Source: Omphiscola glabra
Taxonomy: Eukaryota; Mollusca; Gastropoda; Lymnaeidae
Length of the DNA: 64,000 bases
NCBI GenBank assembly: GCA_964017045.1
Contig: OZ024794.1
Coordinates: 7,414,329 to 7,478,328, forward strand
Reading direction: 5' to 3'
In this document: positions 38,901 through 53,900 of the stretch, one piece after another
Position numbering within the stretch: position 1 is the first letter of the stretch
How the letters are laid out: the number at the start of each line of letters is the position of its first letter
Translations under genes and position numbers: made by a program
Notes under the pieces: generated by a model
What the model was told of the DNA's origin: nothing
The model's input: the letters and a program-made list of their open reading frames with translations, nothing else
The model's database searches: none

Positions 38901-41900
38901 GAATACTATGAATAACCAGTAGACAGATGGTCATGGATGCCAAGATGGAATGTCTTTCCTTACAAAATATCTACTAATTTCAAAGAAATGACCAATTAAT
39001 GGACACCCAAGCCTATCCACCAAACATTATGAAGGATTATTATGGAATTAAGTTTTTTTTTAAAAGCAAAAAAACCAACTAATTCAATAAAGCTCTTACC
39101 TAAACAAATTGTATTACTACTAGACGCTTCCCATCATCGTGATAGATGGCAATGATATTGATGTATTAACATCCTTAGTTTGAAAGTGAATGCAAACAAC
39201 CTACTTTTTCCCCAGGGCTACTGCTGTAGAATGTGACACAGGGATACAGCTCTGTTGCATCCACATCCTCAAATGCCAGTCTGGGTTCCTGATCAATCAA
39301 TGGAAATAGACATCCTTCGTGGGATTTTTTCAAGTCAAATTTATGCATTGGCATTTTATAGTTTTCTTTTAAAATGTTAATAAATTGGGTTAAAGTGCCC
39401 ACAAACCTGTGATGTTCAATGATCCACTACCAGACCTGTTTACTCTTACAATTTTGGCGTACAATGTACGATTTTGAGGTGTATAAATTATATACACTGT
39501 ATGTTTATTTTTTTACTATTAAGATAATGTATTGAACGATTTGTGATGATATTGTACGATTTTAAGAGTTTGGGGTGAACAGGTCTGCACTACTGATAAT
39601 TTTAAACCATGCACAAGTTCTGTTTTTTTTATGAGACAGTTTTATTTAAATTGGTTTCATAGCTGTTCATTTGGCTGCCAGGATCAAATCTTCTCATACA
39701 TTTTTGACTCCCTTCTACTAGTTACCATTTTCTGGAATTTTTTAACAAGTGCATTTGTAATGCTAATATATTGTAAATTTCATTAGTGTTCCAAAGTGAA
39801 CCATGTTCCAAATATTGTGAATTTCATTAGTATTCTAAAGTTAACTATTCCAAATGTTTGGGATGGAGCTCAACTCAATCAACCATGAAGATAGAGGGAC
39901 CATTTACAAGTTTACAAGCGGATAGAATTAAGTAACCTGTGGGCAATATTGCTCATGTACAATGCAGTATGGCCAGGGCGGAAGCTTTATCTTACAACAA
40001 AAATTATTTTTATCAGAACTAGTTTTAAAAAAATTAATAATGAATAAAATTATGACTAAATCATGCTGAATTTAAATTGTGAAGTGAAAAATTTAACCAT
40101 CCCAAATAACTGAAAGGTTTAAAATGAATATTTTAATAAAATGTTAAGTTACATGGTTTTATCAACTAAGGAATAAAAAAAAAAATTTGTTACAGATTTA
40201 TTTAATTTTAGAGCATTTGAAAGTTTAAATAAAACACTTTTTTTTCCTTCATATTAATTAATCGTGTTTTGATAAGATAAGCTTTTTAACATTCATAATT
40301 ATAACAACTTGTTCAGGGTGTGAAAATGAGGTTTAAATTTGGATGAACAGCTTGTATTCTCACCTCAGCATTCTTTGCAAATGCCAGAGTTCTAGCATCC
40401 ATATCAAGGATAACTGTGATGTAATCCCCCTGTGTGAAGCTGGACAGTGCTGAGCTTGTTTCCCCATTGTGATACAGGTTGCCACTGTAGGCTCGGTACA
40501 GCCACATGTCTCCAGTGGTACGATGCCCACAATCACGAACTGGCCATTTAGAAACCCCGACACAGGTGCCCTCATTCCCACGGTTTTCTCGAACTATCAG
40601 AAACTTTGAAAAACAAAAATAAATGACATGTTTGTAAAATTAACAGCACAAATTAAGAAGAAATATCAGCAATAAATACAGCTGTGGACAATTTGTCTTT
40701 TTATATCACAGTCCGAATGAGGGGTATAAATTCAGCCCTGCCAGCCCCTCTTTCAAGGCTCTCAAAAGAAACTGATAATGTGCAGAATAGGTTTACTCCT
40801 GCGCTACAAAATAGTAGGTGTAACTATTCCGATATATTTTTTAAATACTTAACTGTCAACAAGTTTCACATGATGAAAATGTACATGTCTCTAGTATGTA
40901 AGTCAAGCTACCATGGCTATTAAACCTGTCATTCAACATCACTAAAATCTATAAAAACTAATTAGTGTTTAACATCTATAACTTGACTAAGCAAAATTTA
41001 TCAATTATCCCCTATTTTTAAAGTAAATGTCTATTAAAGCCAACAAACCCACCTTCCATTGATAGCATCCTGAAGTCATGACAGTGCTCCCAAGCCCATA
41101 TCCCCTACCACCAGAACCATGGACAAGTGTTTGGCCTGACTCCACTGTGCATGCAACACAGCGGTCAGCATCAAATGCAGCACTCTGGATAACAACACTG
41201 TCTGGTGAAGGACAACCCATAACAGCACTGCTGGAAAGTGCCAACGTGTTTGGTAAATTACTGTGCTCAGATGAGGCAGATGCCTGAATATTCAGATCGT
41301 TGTTGTGTCTGCTGCCAGATTGTTGTTTGGCCTTGGCAGCATCCAGTTGGCTGAAGAGCAATAGGCTCTTCTTTTCTGTGCAGGCAATAGCTTTGGTGGC
41401 TGGTATATTCCACATCATGCAGGCCAAGCTAGAAAACAGGATGTCCACCACCTGGACCAAACATAATATATATATATATTTATATATCATTATTACAATT
41501 TAATTATCTTTCTGTAACAATTTGTCCACACATTTATGAACTATTTCTATTTTCAAAGCTTTACTGATTCATTATTGCATATCCACAAACAAGGATCGGT
41601 ATTTTCAAACTTTAGGCCGTGAACATCTTTTAAAACCCGATATGTTCCAAAAAGTCTACTAATTTTAATAAAAATCTCCATCAATATTTTCTTGATGACG
41701 GCACATCGATGACAAATGAGATACCTTTGTCTTGTACTCATTTTCCTGGTGTGTATCCAGAGCAGGGAGCACTGTGCCTAGAAGTTGTAGAGCCAGGATT
41801 CGGACACGCAGGCTGTCAAAACACAAGTGGCCTGAAGAAGAAAGTGTGTTAAAATCACTGAAAATTAATTTAAGGTATAAACTAAAGAAATTTAATCCAA

Positions 41901-44900
41901 GTATAACTGACCCTCTGTACTTCATGAGATGGATATTATGAGGTGATGATACTAATACATATTTAGAGTCTTAAGCAACAATATCACATTCTTGAACTTG
42001 AAACAAAACAAAATAGCAACAAAATATGTCTATCCAACTCTATTAAATTTATGACATAACTATAAATTTTTTCATTTTTTTACAAATTAGAAGGTCATTA
42101 GATCTAGAAACAGAAACATAATGATTGAACATATATATTTCAAAATTTTGCTGGTAATTACTTTCTAGCAATATTCTGCCTGAATTAGCACTGAATAAAA
42201 TGTACTAAAAAATTATCCACACAGCAATCAAAGATATTTTTTTATTTTTTATTTTTAAATTGCTTCAATTCTTATCATCCATTGATATATAAATTAAAAC
42301 AACAATGCACTACCTTCTCTGTCTTGTCCACAGCCCAAATTAATCAAACATTTCACCCATCTCCACTCAGTGAGCCTTCTTTGTGCCCCCCTGGTTGCCA
42401 TCACATGTCTAAGGAACACCAAGAAATCTGCCAGAGTTGACAACCTCACTTGTTGTATTTCTGAAAACACATCAAATCATTTGTTAATATTTCTTTACTT
42501 GCAGGCACATCCAAATAGTCTTTCAGTCTATAGCTGTCTTTTCTTACTCTTTCTAATAGATCTACTACTGAATAAATATAAAGAGCAGACTTAGTTATTT
42601 TTAATATAAATGTGTTTCCTGTTTAATAAAATAATAGTTGAGTTCTTCCTATTTTCTCATAACAGTGATTGTTTTGAAATATGAAAAAAACTTATGATAT
42701 AACAGGTATGCAATTTCTTTTTTAATACTTCATTAGTCTTTTTATGAATTATTGACCAATTAATTTTATTTAAAAAGTATTATAATTTAAAAATAGATGG
42801 AACATTATGATATAAGAAAAAGAAAAAAAAGCTTTTTGAGCCTATTTACATACGTTTATTGTGTGTGTCTGACGATGGAATGGGTTTGTGCTCTAGGAGT
42901 CCATCAAGCTGTTTCCATAGCAGCTCAATGACTGACTGTACCACACCACCACTTAATCTATCAGCATATGTGCTGTGTGAGGAAGGATGAAATTTACATG
43001 GAAGGAAAGAAATCTTGGATTTAGTAAAACATAAAACTAATGCTCAAATTTTGTCACTTGCAGTCATGTGGGAAACCTATGAAATGTGAATGCTTATTAT
43101 TTAAGTACAAGAAATAAATCTAACACAAAATATATATCTTAATAGAATTAATTTTTGACAAATCTAATAATTAAATTCTTGAAGAATCTGTGGTTTTTTG
43201 GTTTTAAAAGTTATAATTAGAGTTATGGTTTCATTGATAAAAACGTATACTTTAAATTTAAGCCCTAAAATCCTTCCATAAAACTAACCCAACTGTAACA
43301 GCAATTATCTGAAGAAGCCGGAGACTGGACACTCCTAGAATTGTGGATAAATGTGAGGGCTCCAGCAGGCTGGCCACTGGAGGCAGCGTGTGAGAGCTTT
43401 GAACACTGTTGGTATCACACAGCTCTAGCAGCACAGGCGGGAGACCACATGACACAGTGAGAGAAACATCCACAGGTTTGTATTTGACACTGAGAGCCAG
43501 TATAGAAGAAAGCATCAGGTGCTTTTTGGTATCTGAAAGAAAAAATGTTTGAATATAGCTTTCTTTCAAATGTCCAGCATGTATCACCCCCCCCCCCCCC
43601 CCCCCCCATGCACCACTGGTGGAGTTTTGCAAGATGTTTACAAAAATTAAACACTGTAGAGTTAAACAGTATAGAATATTATCTACAGGGCATTGAATTA
43701 AACAATTTATTTTTATATTTATATAGCTATAAAATCTGCTCCGAAGGTCATCCTGGTGGTCTCCTTTGTTTTGTATAATTTTCTGTATTGTAAGTATTGT
43801 TATAGTTAATCATGTTCCACATAATGCATCAGTTAAATGATTCCACCCAAATTTCAAATTGAAGTGAAAACATTTTCAGAATTTGTGCTTTAACTATATT
43901 ACAGAAGATCTTTTTTAGGTCAATATAAATATGTTTTCATGGTCTTTGGTAATGATTAGTAGGATAAAGGGAGGCCATATAACATAAAACTTACAATGTC
44001 CAAGAGAATCCATTTTTGTCATGTCTATCAAAGAAATCACCAGAACTTCATATATACGGTGGACTACCAGTTGGATTTCTTGCTGTGTCTGTGCCGATGC
44101 TGCTTTTATCCCGTCCTATGAAAAAGTCGGATAATAATCAGTTGCAAAATAAACCGTTCTGGTTTTCGTCTGCAATAAATCTATACAATTGTTGCATTAT
44201 TCTTAATATTCCTTAAATTTTTTCAAAATGAATCTATAATAAATTGTTATTGCTCAAGAAATAATTAAAATGTATTAAATGCATAAGATCCAATAAAAAG
44301 TTAGATGAAACTAGCCTTTTATCTTATTGTATTTAAACTAAATTTTCTCTTCAAAAAAAAAAAAAAAAAAGAGATAATGATTCCATTACCCATTTTAAAT
44401 TATTTCCTTTTTGCTGAGGCCACGGTTTTCTCATACTTGAATTCAATTTACCCTAGTGAAAGCTGTGTTGTGGTTGTTCCAAACTAAATCATAAACACTA
44501 TGCTGTTTAATTAATGAAATCTTGATAAGCTCAAAATCTTTTTGTAACATGAAGTGGAGACATGGACAGAACCAGTGTTAACGTTATTACATTTACCTGA
44601 TAGTGGTAAAGTAGGTTGGGTAGACTGTTGTAGTCAGAACGCAATACTAGCAACCCAAAGAATCCTGTCAGTAGCTGAAGGTGGACTGAGTTCATCAGAG
44701 TTGTATTGGGTGAGCTGTTTTTCTTAGATTCATCCACTTTCTCTTTACCGGTTGTCAGGAGTTCAATTATTTGATTTAGTGCATAAAGTCGAGACTAAAA
44801 AAAAGACACAAATAAGGGAAGTAGTTATAAGATGAGAAAATTATCAATTAACAAGATTGAGAGGGTGTGTGGGTTTGCTTCTTGTAATTTTAATAGTTAA

Positions 44901-47900
44901 ATTTTGGTTAATGTGCAGTTATTTTTAGTTTGTAGAAGGGTTAAAAGCCAGTACTTTTGATGGTCAGAGATAGGATTAATCATTTGTAACATAGCAGCTC
45001 ACTTCAGCTCTCTTCTGCTGCAGCTCCATGGCTTTCACCAGCTGCTCCACATCCAGTGTGTCTACATAATTGTTCTTCTGCTCCCCACAAACAAACTGTA
45101 ACATGTCGGTGACAACACGATTCTCTGGCAAGCTGCTGAGCTCATGATGGTTCCAGCCCTGACCTGAACCAATAGCATTCATTCTTTCCTGTCTCCAACG
45201 TAGGCGTCGTAGCATTTCTTTTACTTTTTGTAGGGAATTTAAGTTTGGGCCTAGACATTTAAAAACAAAATTTCTAACTATTACACCCATTTGAATTTTT
45301 ATACAGGAAGTTTTTTAATTTCTAAATTTTTGTGAAGACAATGTACAATAAAAGATTTCTTGATTATGCTCCGATTTTTTAATTTAATTAAATTTGTTTT
45401 ATAGCCCATTAATTTCACTTAAAGATTAAGAATTTAGAGTTGATTTCCACTTAAAGAACAAAATTAATTTAATCAGTTACCTAAAAATGCTTCAATTTTG
45501 ATGTAAAAACAACTGCTTTTAATCATTATATTTCTTTTCGAAATAAATTTGATAAATTCTCCCTTCCATACCTAGCTGGTGTCTTGGGTTAAGTGAGTTC
45601 AAAGTAGGAGTCCCCATGCCTTCTCTGAATCCAGCCATGTGGCCATCCTGTAAGAACAGAAATTGAGGATTTTTGTTTTGATACGTTTTAAAGTGTTTTG
45701 TTATTTAGAATTAGATTATCTCAAATTAAAGAAAATTTTCTGCTTCACAAATACTTTGGTTGACATAATTTTAATTTTTTAAATTGCAACTAATACAAAT
45801 GATAGTTATTCATTTCAAGGCATATTTAACTATAAATATATAGCATCACACACCTGAATATCAGAAGTAATATCTGGTAAGCTTCCTTGCCTTGTTAGTG
45901 TTCGTCTGGGAGAGGTGTCCGACAAGTCAGTATTTTCAGTTGTACCTGGAGATGATAGATGCAATGTATTTTTGTGTTTAAATGGGAAACAAAATAAAGT
46001 ATTGACTATATATGTAGTTAAGATTTTCAAATTGAATGAGTGACATATGGGTTTAATTTATTGCTAATCAGTTATCCAAAACCAGTAGCTAGTGTTCAAT
46101 AGGATCCTCAGGAAAGTCATACATTAAGCAGATATCCAACACTCATGAAATGTTAACACAGAGTGATGGTGCATTTTGACTACTGGGATTTTTTTTTTGT
46201 GAAAAATTAAAGCACATCTTCTTCTATATATTAAGGGCCGACGATGAACGTATTGATCATTCTGGCTCCTATGTATGTAGAGGGATTTGCAATGTTTCTA
46301 AACGATCAATTAAAAATTTACTAACTTTCAAGACGTCTAATTCTTTGATTTGATTTTTGTAGGAATTCATTGGCATCGCCTGCAGGGTAAAAGAACGAAA
46401 AAATGTTTTATGTTGGTCTTTAACTAAATTCAAAGCAGTTTTTATAGTTTATGTATTTGTGCTATAAATTTGTTTAAGCTATATAACAAATAAATAAAAC
46501 ATATTTCCAAGCTAATGTTTACTAATGTTACAAATTTTTTTTTTTTTTTTAAACAAATTAAATTCATGAAATAAAAGGCCTAACAAATAAACCATGATGA
46601 CATACAGCTTCAAATAAAAATAAAAATTTCAATCAAATGAACTCACCTGAAAGTGTGGGTCTTACGCAAAGCAAGAGAAATATACATTTCTCAAGATACT
46701 TATAGCACATTTCTTCATAGGACAGCTCATTTTTTTTTTCTTGAGGAGTGACTCGAGATGGAGACTGTTGATCTTCATCAACTAGAGGAACAAAATTTAA
46801 TTATTTCAAAACATAGTGAAATCTTAAAACATATCAATGTTACTGGGACTATTTAGGCAATTAGGGAAATATTCTCTATTGGCAATTTTAAAGTTTAGCT
46901 AAGTTAAAAATTGTGTATCTTTCTTATAAAAATATTCAGTTGAGAAAAACTTATTTAAAAATAATTGACTGATAAATGTAAAACAACTTGTACTGTTTTG
47001 TCATCTTGAACTGATATGAAATATTGTAAATATAACACAAAATGAGTTCATCCCTTTTAATAAGAATTTATGGGCATTTACATTTCAATTGATTAAATTT
47101 TAAGGTATTTTTGGGCAGCAAATTTATTTAAACTTAACATTCATCAACCAGAGTGTCTTTTCTTATTTCTGACAAAAATAAGAATGACATCACTCATTCC
47201 AGTTTTTCAATACATTTTAAATTTTGCATGATTAAAACTCTCACTCTGCAACCCCAGATCCAATGACGTAGATAATAAATAAAACAACAATTACGCTACC
47301 ATCAGTATCATGCCGCTCATGGTCCGAGTCGTGATCCATTGTCTCATCCAGAATTTCTCCCCTTGAATGTTCTGGGCTCTCTGAAATCAGTTCTTCTTCT
47401 CTCCCGTCACTGTGAGGCATCTCTAGTTTAGTCTCTGTTGATCTCTGGCCAACCAGGGTCTTATCTGAATCCTCTTCCTGGCTTTGACAACGGAATGAGA
47501 CAAGCACACTGCGGATCTTATACACCATTAAGAAAATGGCCTCAAGTTGTTTCAAAGGCCTGAAAAGTATATTTAAAATGGAGAATATATCACTGTTTGA
47601 AAACATATAAGTAAATTGTACTCTTCCAAAAACATGATTTTCTTTTATCATCCATGTCTCTTCTTTTTTTCTTTATCAATATTTTTTTGTAATAATTTTT
47701 CAAATTTGGGGCATGTGTGTGAGTGCATGTGTCTATGAGTCATTGCCCTTCACAATTTATTTTTAGGTGTCCCTTTACACTAATTATATACCTTTTTGGC
47801 TTTTTTTAACCAAAGTTTGTTTTAAGTGAAATAGACCTGAGGATGCCTTCTTACTTTTTTTAGGAGAAACGTATTTAAAAGACTTTACCAAAATAAGTTC

Positions 47901-50900
47901 AACATTACCAGTCATGTTCTTGAATGTGTTTCCACAGGTTGAGGTGCTTGAGTAATGCTGCCAAGAAGAATCTTGTGACCAGATCTAACCACCTCTCTTC
48001 TCTTAACTCACATGTGTTTAAGTCTGTAGCAAATTTCATATCATAGCTTATGTAAGTCATTATTTTGAACATTTGTAGCATCAATATTTTGAAATACAGA
48101 GTAAATTTACAAAGATAACTTTTACATTAAATATAATTTTTCTTCACCAAGGGTTTATTATATGAACAAAGGAAAAAAAATCAGAATAAGGCAATCCAAG
48201 TAATATTTTATAATTGAGATTAAAGAGTTTACCTAAACTGAGAAGCTCACTTGTAATGTTATCTTCTACATCTTTACAGTCATAAACTGTGACCCAATAT
48301 ATGAATCTTTACTTTTATCATATTTCTATTTTTGGACTGTTTTTTTATCAATGTCAAAAATATATTTAGATCACTGTTTAACAAAAATTGGCAGTTTTAC
48401 ATACAAAGTATGGAAACTACGATTTATACAATATATGTAACTTTTACATCGTGCAAAGAAGCTTACCCAGGAATTAAGATAATATAAGAATTTGGATATT
48501 ATAGTTTCTAGCTTTTGAGATTAAGTGAATAAAATTATTTTTCTATTGCTATATATATTTTCTTAATGTTAAATAACCACCTTGGTGAAGCGCAAAGTCC
48601 ACCATCATGGCTAAAAGCTGAGAGTTTGTGTCATTTGGAACTCCCAGGGCTAAATCTAGGAGAGCTGTGGTCTCACTATCCACACTGGGATCTTTACATA
48701 GACTAGATAGTGACTCTGGACTCTCTACTGTCATTTCAGACACCAAAGAAGTGATTTTCTCTGAGGATTTTATAAATGTTTGTTATTTTTTTTATACTTA
48801 ATTAATGTAATGCTACACTTTTGTTTTTTAAGACAGTTATATAAATTTATAACTGAAGTGTTTATTTTTTTTGTATTAACAGTCGGTTTAGAGCATGCAT
48901 TTCTTTCTCACTATATTATTTGTACATCTGATCAAACCTACCACGAGAGGTTAATATGCAAGGTGTAGTGGTATAGCAATTTGATTTAAGTCTGAAGTAA
49001 TTCAATATTACAAAATGTGTGGCTCTGGTAACCTGATGAAAATAACTCTACTGACGGCTGTGACATGACTAGTTGTTTTATACTCACTAAGCTGTGTGGC
49101 TGATTGCACACCATTGCTGAACAGCAGTGAGTTGAGCCACTGATCACACTCCACTTCACAAGGTGCCTGTGGTGGCCCATTAAGCATGCCACCTATACAG
49201 CTACCTACAACTAGACCACACGTTCTCTCTAGATCAATCAGCCAAGACCATGGCTTCTGGTGGGCTGGAACATCATCTTCACCTAAAGAAACCGTGAAAT
49301 GTTGCATAACAGAGGAAAGATAATGAATTGCGTATTAAAAGTAAAGCTTGATTTTATGGCATTTATGACAGAGACGCGTCATGTGCCTTTTGGCCATGTG
49401 AAGAATGTACATGCTCTCCGCAGCTGTTTTTTTTTGTACATATGGTGTTGGTGTAGTCTGGTGTTTTTGATAGGTAGTTAAGGTTCAAGTCTTGAAGTGC
49501 TGGGCAGTGAAAGAGATGATGTGTTACTGTCTCATTAAGATGTTTGCAGAGGGGTAATTTGGCGTTTTATCTGGTTTTATGATGTTGAGGTGGGAAATGA
49601 GCTATATGTGTTTCTTGTGTAGGTGAAAGATTATGACTTGTTTTGTTTCTTTGGAGGCAATTTATTGGATATTTAGGGTTGGGACTAAGCGTGTGTGTGA
49701 AAACACATCATATTTTTTATCCCATAGCCCATCCATTTAACCGCTATTCTTTTTTGTTGGCTCTGATAATCTGATTTGCAGTGATGAGTGATGTGGGTAT
49801 GTTTAGCTGTTCATTGGATTCTCCATGTTTTGCTAGTTTGCTCTTTCATTTCCTGGTATATTGTGTCTTGTTATGCTGTGATGTCCTGGTATATTGTGTC
49901 TTGTTATACTGTGATGTCCTGGTATATTGTGTCTTGTTATACTGTGATGTCATGGTATATTGTGTCTTGTTATACTGTGATGTCCTGGTATATTGTGTCT
50001 TGTTATACTGTGATGTCCTGGTATATTGTGTCTTGTTATACTGTGATGTCCTGGTATATTGTGTCTTGTTATACTGTGATGTCCTGGTATATTGTGTCTT
50101 GTTATACTGTGATGTCCTGGTATATTGTGTCTTGTTATACTGTGATGTCCTGGTATATTGTGTCTTGTTATACTGTGATGTCCTGGTATATTGTGTCTTG
50201 TTATACTGTGATGTCCTGGTATATTGTGTCTTGTTATACTGTGATGTCCTGGTATATTGTGTCTTGTTATACTGTGATGTCCTGGTATATTGTGTCTTGT
50301 TATACTGTGATGTCCTGGTATATTGTGTCTTGTTATACTGTGATGTCCTGGTATATTGTGTCTTGTTATACTGTGATGTCCTGGTATATTGTGTCTTGTT
50401 ATACTGTGATGTCCTGGTATATTGTGTCTTGTTATACTGTGATGTCCTGGTATATTGTGTCTTGTTATACTGTGATATCCTGGTATATTGTGTCTTGTTA
50501 TACTGTGATGTCCTGGTATATTGTGTCTTGTTATACTGTGATGTCCTGGTATATTGTGTCTTGTTATACTGTGATGTCCTGGTACCCATTGTGTCTTGTT
50601 ATACTGTGATGTCCTGGTATATTGTGTCTTGTTATACTGTGATGTCCTGGTATATTGTGTCTTGTTATACTGTGATGTCCTGGTATATTGTGTCTTGTTA
50701 TACTGTGATGTCCTGGTATATTGTGTCTTGTTATACTGTGATGTCCTGGTATATTGTGTCTTGTTATACTGTGATGTCCTGGTATATTGTGTCTTGTTAT
50801 ACTGTGATGTCCTGGTACCCATTGTGTCTTGTTATACTGTGATGTCCTGGTACCCATTGTGTCTTGTTATACTGTGATGTCCTGGTATATTGTGTCTTGT

Positions 50901-53900
50901 TATACTGTGATGTCCTGGTATATTGTGTCTTGTTATACTGTGATGTCCTGGTATATTGTGTCTTGTTATACTGTGATGTCCTGGTACCCATTGTAAGGTT
51001 AGGTTGACTGCATAGGTTTTGAGGAAAGTGTTTCAAAAGTATTGATTTTACTATCATGAGAAAGTGTTGATTTGACTGTCATGAGAAAGTGTTGATTTTA
51101 CTGTCATGAGAAAGTGTTGTTTTTCCCTGAAGGGCCAACATTTACAAGCATCTCATTGTGGGTTTTATGTGGGCCTGGAGCTTTTCAATATTTCAGTTTC
51201 TTCATAGCTCTGTTGAGTTCAGTCAGTGTGAAGATTTCTTTAAAAAAGGTGATGCTTGCATAAAGAGCTCTCCCTTTGGAAATTAGGTAATCTATTAGGG
51301 ATCAGTCTTTTAGTTTGCCTTGTTGATTGTAGCAAAGTTTGTTAAAGATTTCTGCATTCTTTTGATCTCCAAATTTTTGTTCATAGTTCATTGGTTTTGG
51401 GTTGGATTTCTGTCTTTCACAGTAGAGGTTTTTTAAAATGGACCATGCACTAGGTCCCTCCTTGCGTTAGTCTAATTCTCTTGTTGTCTCTGACAATTTA
51501 TTTCTCTTGGCTGTCATCATGATAACTATTTTTCCTTTGGCTGTGATCTGATTTAGAATTATTTTGTTTTTACCAGTTGGATTATTTTTGATATATTTTC
51601 TGTCAGATTCTGTATTTTCTAAGCTTGTTCTAAAATCACCGGCAATCACGGTCTTAAAGTACTGTGTGCTCTCTAGGTAGACAAAGTTGTATTTATTTGT
51701 TAGGGGACTGTATGCGTTAAAGACTGTATACTTGTACCCTGGTCCCATACAGTAGCTTTTGGATTTCTGTGATGTGACCTGTGGGGATTGCCTGAACTCT
51801 GATTTTATTCATTTCCTAATACATTCACTCATAGAGCTTTTAAGGTTAACAAAATAATAACTATGTACAAAAAAAAACCTGTTTAAATGCTTTTATCTTT
51901 TGATTTGCTAATAACCATAAAAGCCACTCAACTGAAATGTATGGCTTACAAGTAATACAAGGGAAGGTTACAAAATTCAAACTTTAAAACAACTTAGAAC
52001 AACATCTTTTACCTCTCTTAAACTCAAGCTCCGATTCTTCTAGGTAAGAAGCACCAGGTAAGAGTTTACACAGTTTATCAAGTTGTGGAAGTAGGGTCAA
52101 GATTTGGTGCAAGACAGGCATGACTAAAGGCAAAGGGAGAACTAGGATAGCATTCAGCACATGGGTCAACATTTTTCCTGCTGGTGACTGCAGAACAACA
52201 TCTGATGGAGGAAAAAAAGGAATATATATATATAGTCAAGATTTAGCATATCAACTTCTGTTATCAGCAATCATGCTATGACCAAATGGATTAGCAGTTG
52301 GTTATTGCCATCTCATGGAAAAATTCCTTTCTGACATTTAAAAGGAGAACTGAACTGTCTAAAATGCTTAAAATAGTAATAAATGCCATATTGATAAAGA
52401 CTGGCCCTAAATCATTCAGTGGAGTAACATATTTATATGGAGCACTTCAATCCCAAAAAGAATTTGGTTATTTTATTTTTAACAAATACTTAAAAATGTT
52501 GTAAAAATGTATGTTATTATCTGGTGACACCTTTAGAGTGCAACCTTTCTGAAAATCAAAACATTTACAACCTTTTTACCCATAGCACTGTCATACCTTC
52601 CACTTGTTCAACAAGATCCTCGACACCATTGAGTTTTGTTACAACAGCAGCCGTGTTATTAATGATGTCACCACAAACAGGCAGTAACAGTAGGAGATGT
52701 TGATGAAGGTGTTGTACAACCACTGGCAGCTACAAATAAATACAATCAAAACTTGACTTCTGTTTCAAAGATGGGTAGCAGTAAGGCAATTTGTTAATGC
52801 TGCCTATTTTAAGTGGTACAGTTCATGTCGATCAAGACTAATGAAAGGCATTTACTGCATTGTCTTATGGATTAATATGGGGAGGGTCTGATAAAGTTTC
52901 TATTCTTAATGAATTTACCACCTCACGCAGTCAGTACCTTTATGAAGATAATAGAAATAAAAACTTAAAATTCAAGGTTCAAACTACCTTATTTTTGTGA
53001 CATCTTCCACACCCACGTGACACAGAAAATCCATTCTTCATAACATTTACTTTGTTTTGCTTTACAAAATCTCCTCACAAAAAGCAAATGAATTGTTTCT
53101 TGGGCTATTTGTGTAAATCAATACAACTCCTATTTACCTTGGTATCTGAAATCCCTTTATTATAACAATATGCCAGCAAATGTTTTTGGAGGGAGGAAAG
53201 CAATGTATGAAGGTTAGCAGGTGGTGAAGAGTCAATCCCAACCTCTGACAACAAAATGTTGTTGGTGACAAGTTCATTCAGCAATCTCTCCTTAGAAAAT
53301 TCAAAAAAAATTCAGTCATAACAATGTATTATAAAATATTTTTTTCAAAATCCTGTTGAACAAGCAATGGGGATAAGAAAAATTAAATTTGTAAATTTTA
53401 ATTTAAAATGTTTGCTCTCAAAACATAGAATTATATAATTTAGATTTCATGACCCTATCTTAACTGATTAACGACAGATTGAAAACCCGGCTGTGGCCGA
53501 ATTAAATTTAGGTCACATTTTCTCATTGCAGGTGTGTGTGTACAAATTCAGCAGCAATTTTCTTAATTATTAACATATTCTAATAAATAATAAACCATTA
53601 TTTAGGTAAATGAATTGTCTATAAGAAGAATGTAAAACATTTTTAAATTTAAGTTTTGGTAGGAAATTATTAATTGTTAAATTAGTAATTACAGCGGAAG
53701 AAACAAAAAATATATATATAAATGTGTCAACTTAACGATAAATTTTAAATTTCCAAAACATTTTAAGCGTTTTATTTGGTGGTTTCCCAATTGTAAATCC
53801 AATAATAAGAAAAAAGCACCAAAGAATACAGAAATTGAATAATATTTACACTTCAATTACTTATATGCATTCAGTTACCCTGCCACTTGTTGCCACAGTA

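Noticed and set aside
40684..40923. 79-codon plus-strand frame between SPRY exons
   Set aside because: No recognisable domain, intronic and antisense; may be a retroelement scrap but cannot be supported.
46190..46430. Suspected transposon end near ctatatattaagggccgacg
   Set aside because: No inverted repeat, target duplication or second copy in the window.
47830..47890. A second hammerhead-like motif (cctgaggatgcc ... gagaaacgta)
   Set aside because: The CUGAUGA box is not matched (ctgagga) and the loop is long, so support is too weak.
49781..50842. Long plus-strand open frame of about 353 codons and minus-strand frames of 247-290 codons
   Set aside because: Purely a result of the 33-bp period having no stop; sequence is monotonous (11-residue repeat), lies inside a dead retroelement, and has no supporting start or splice context.
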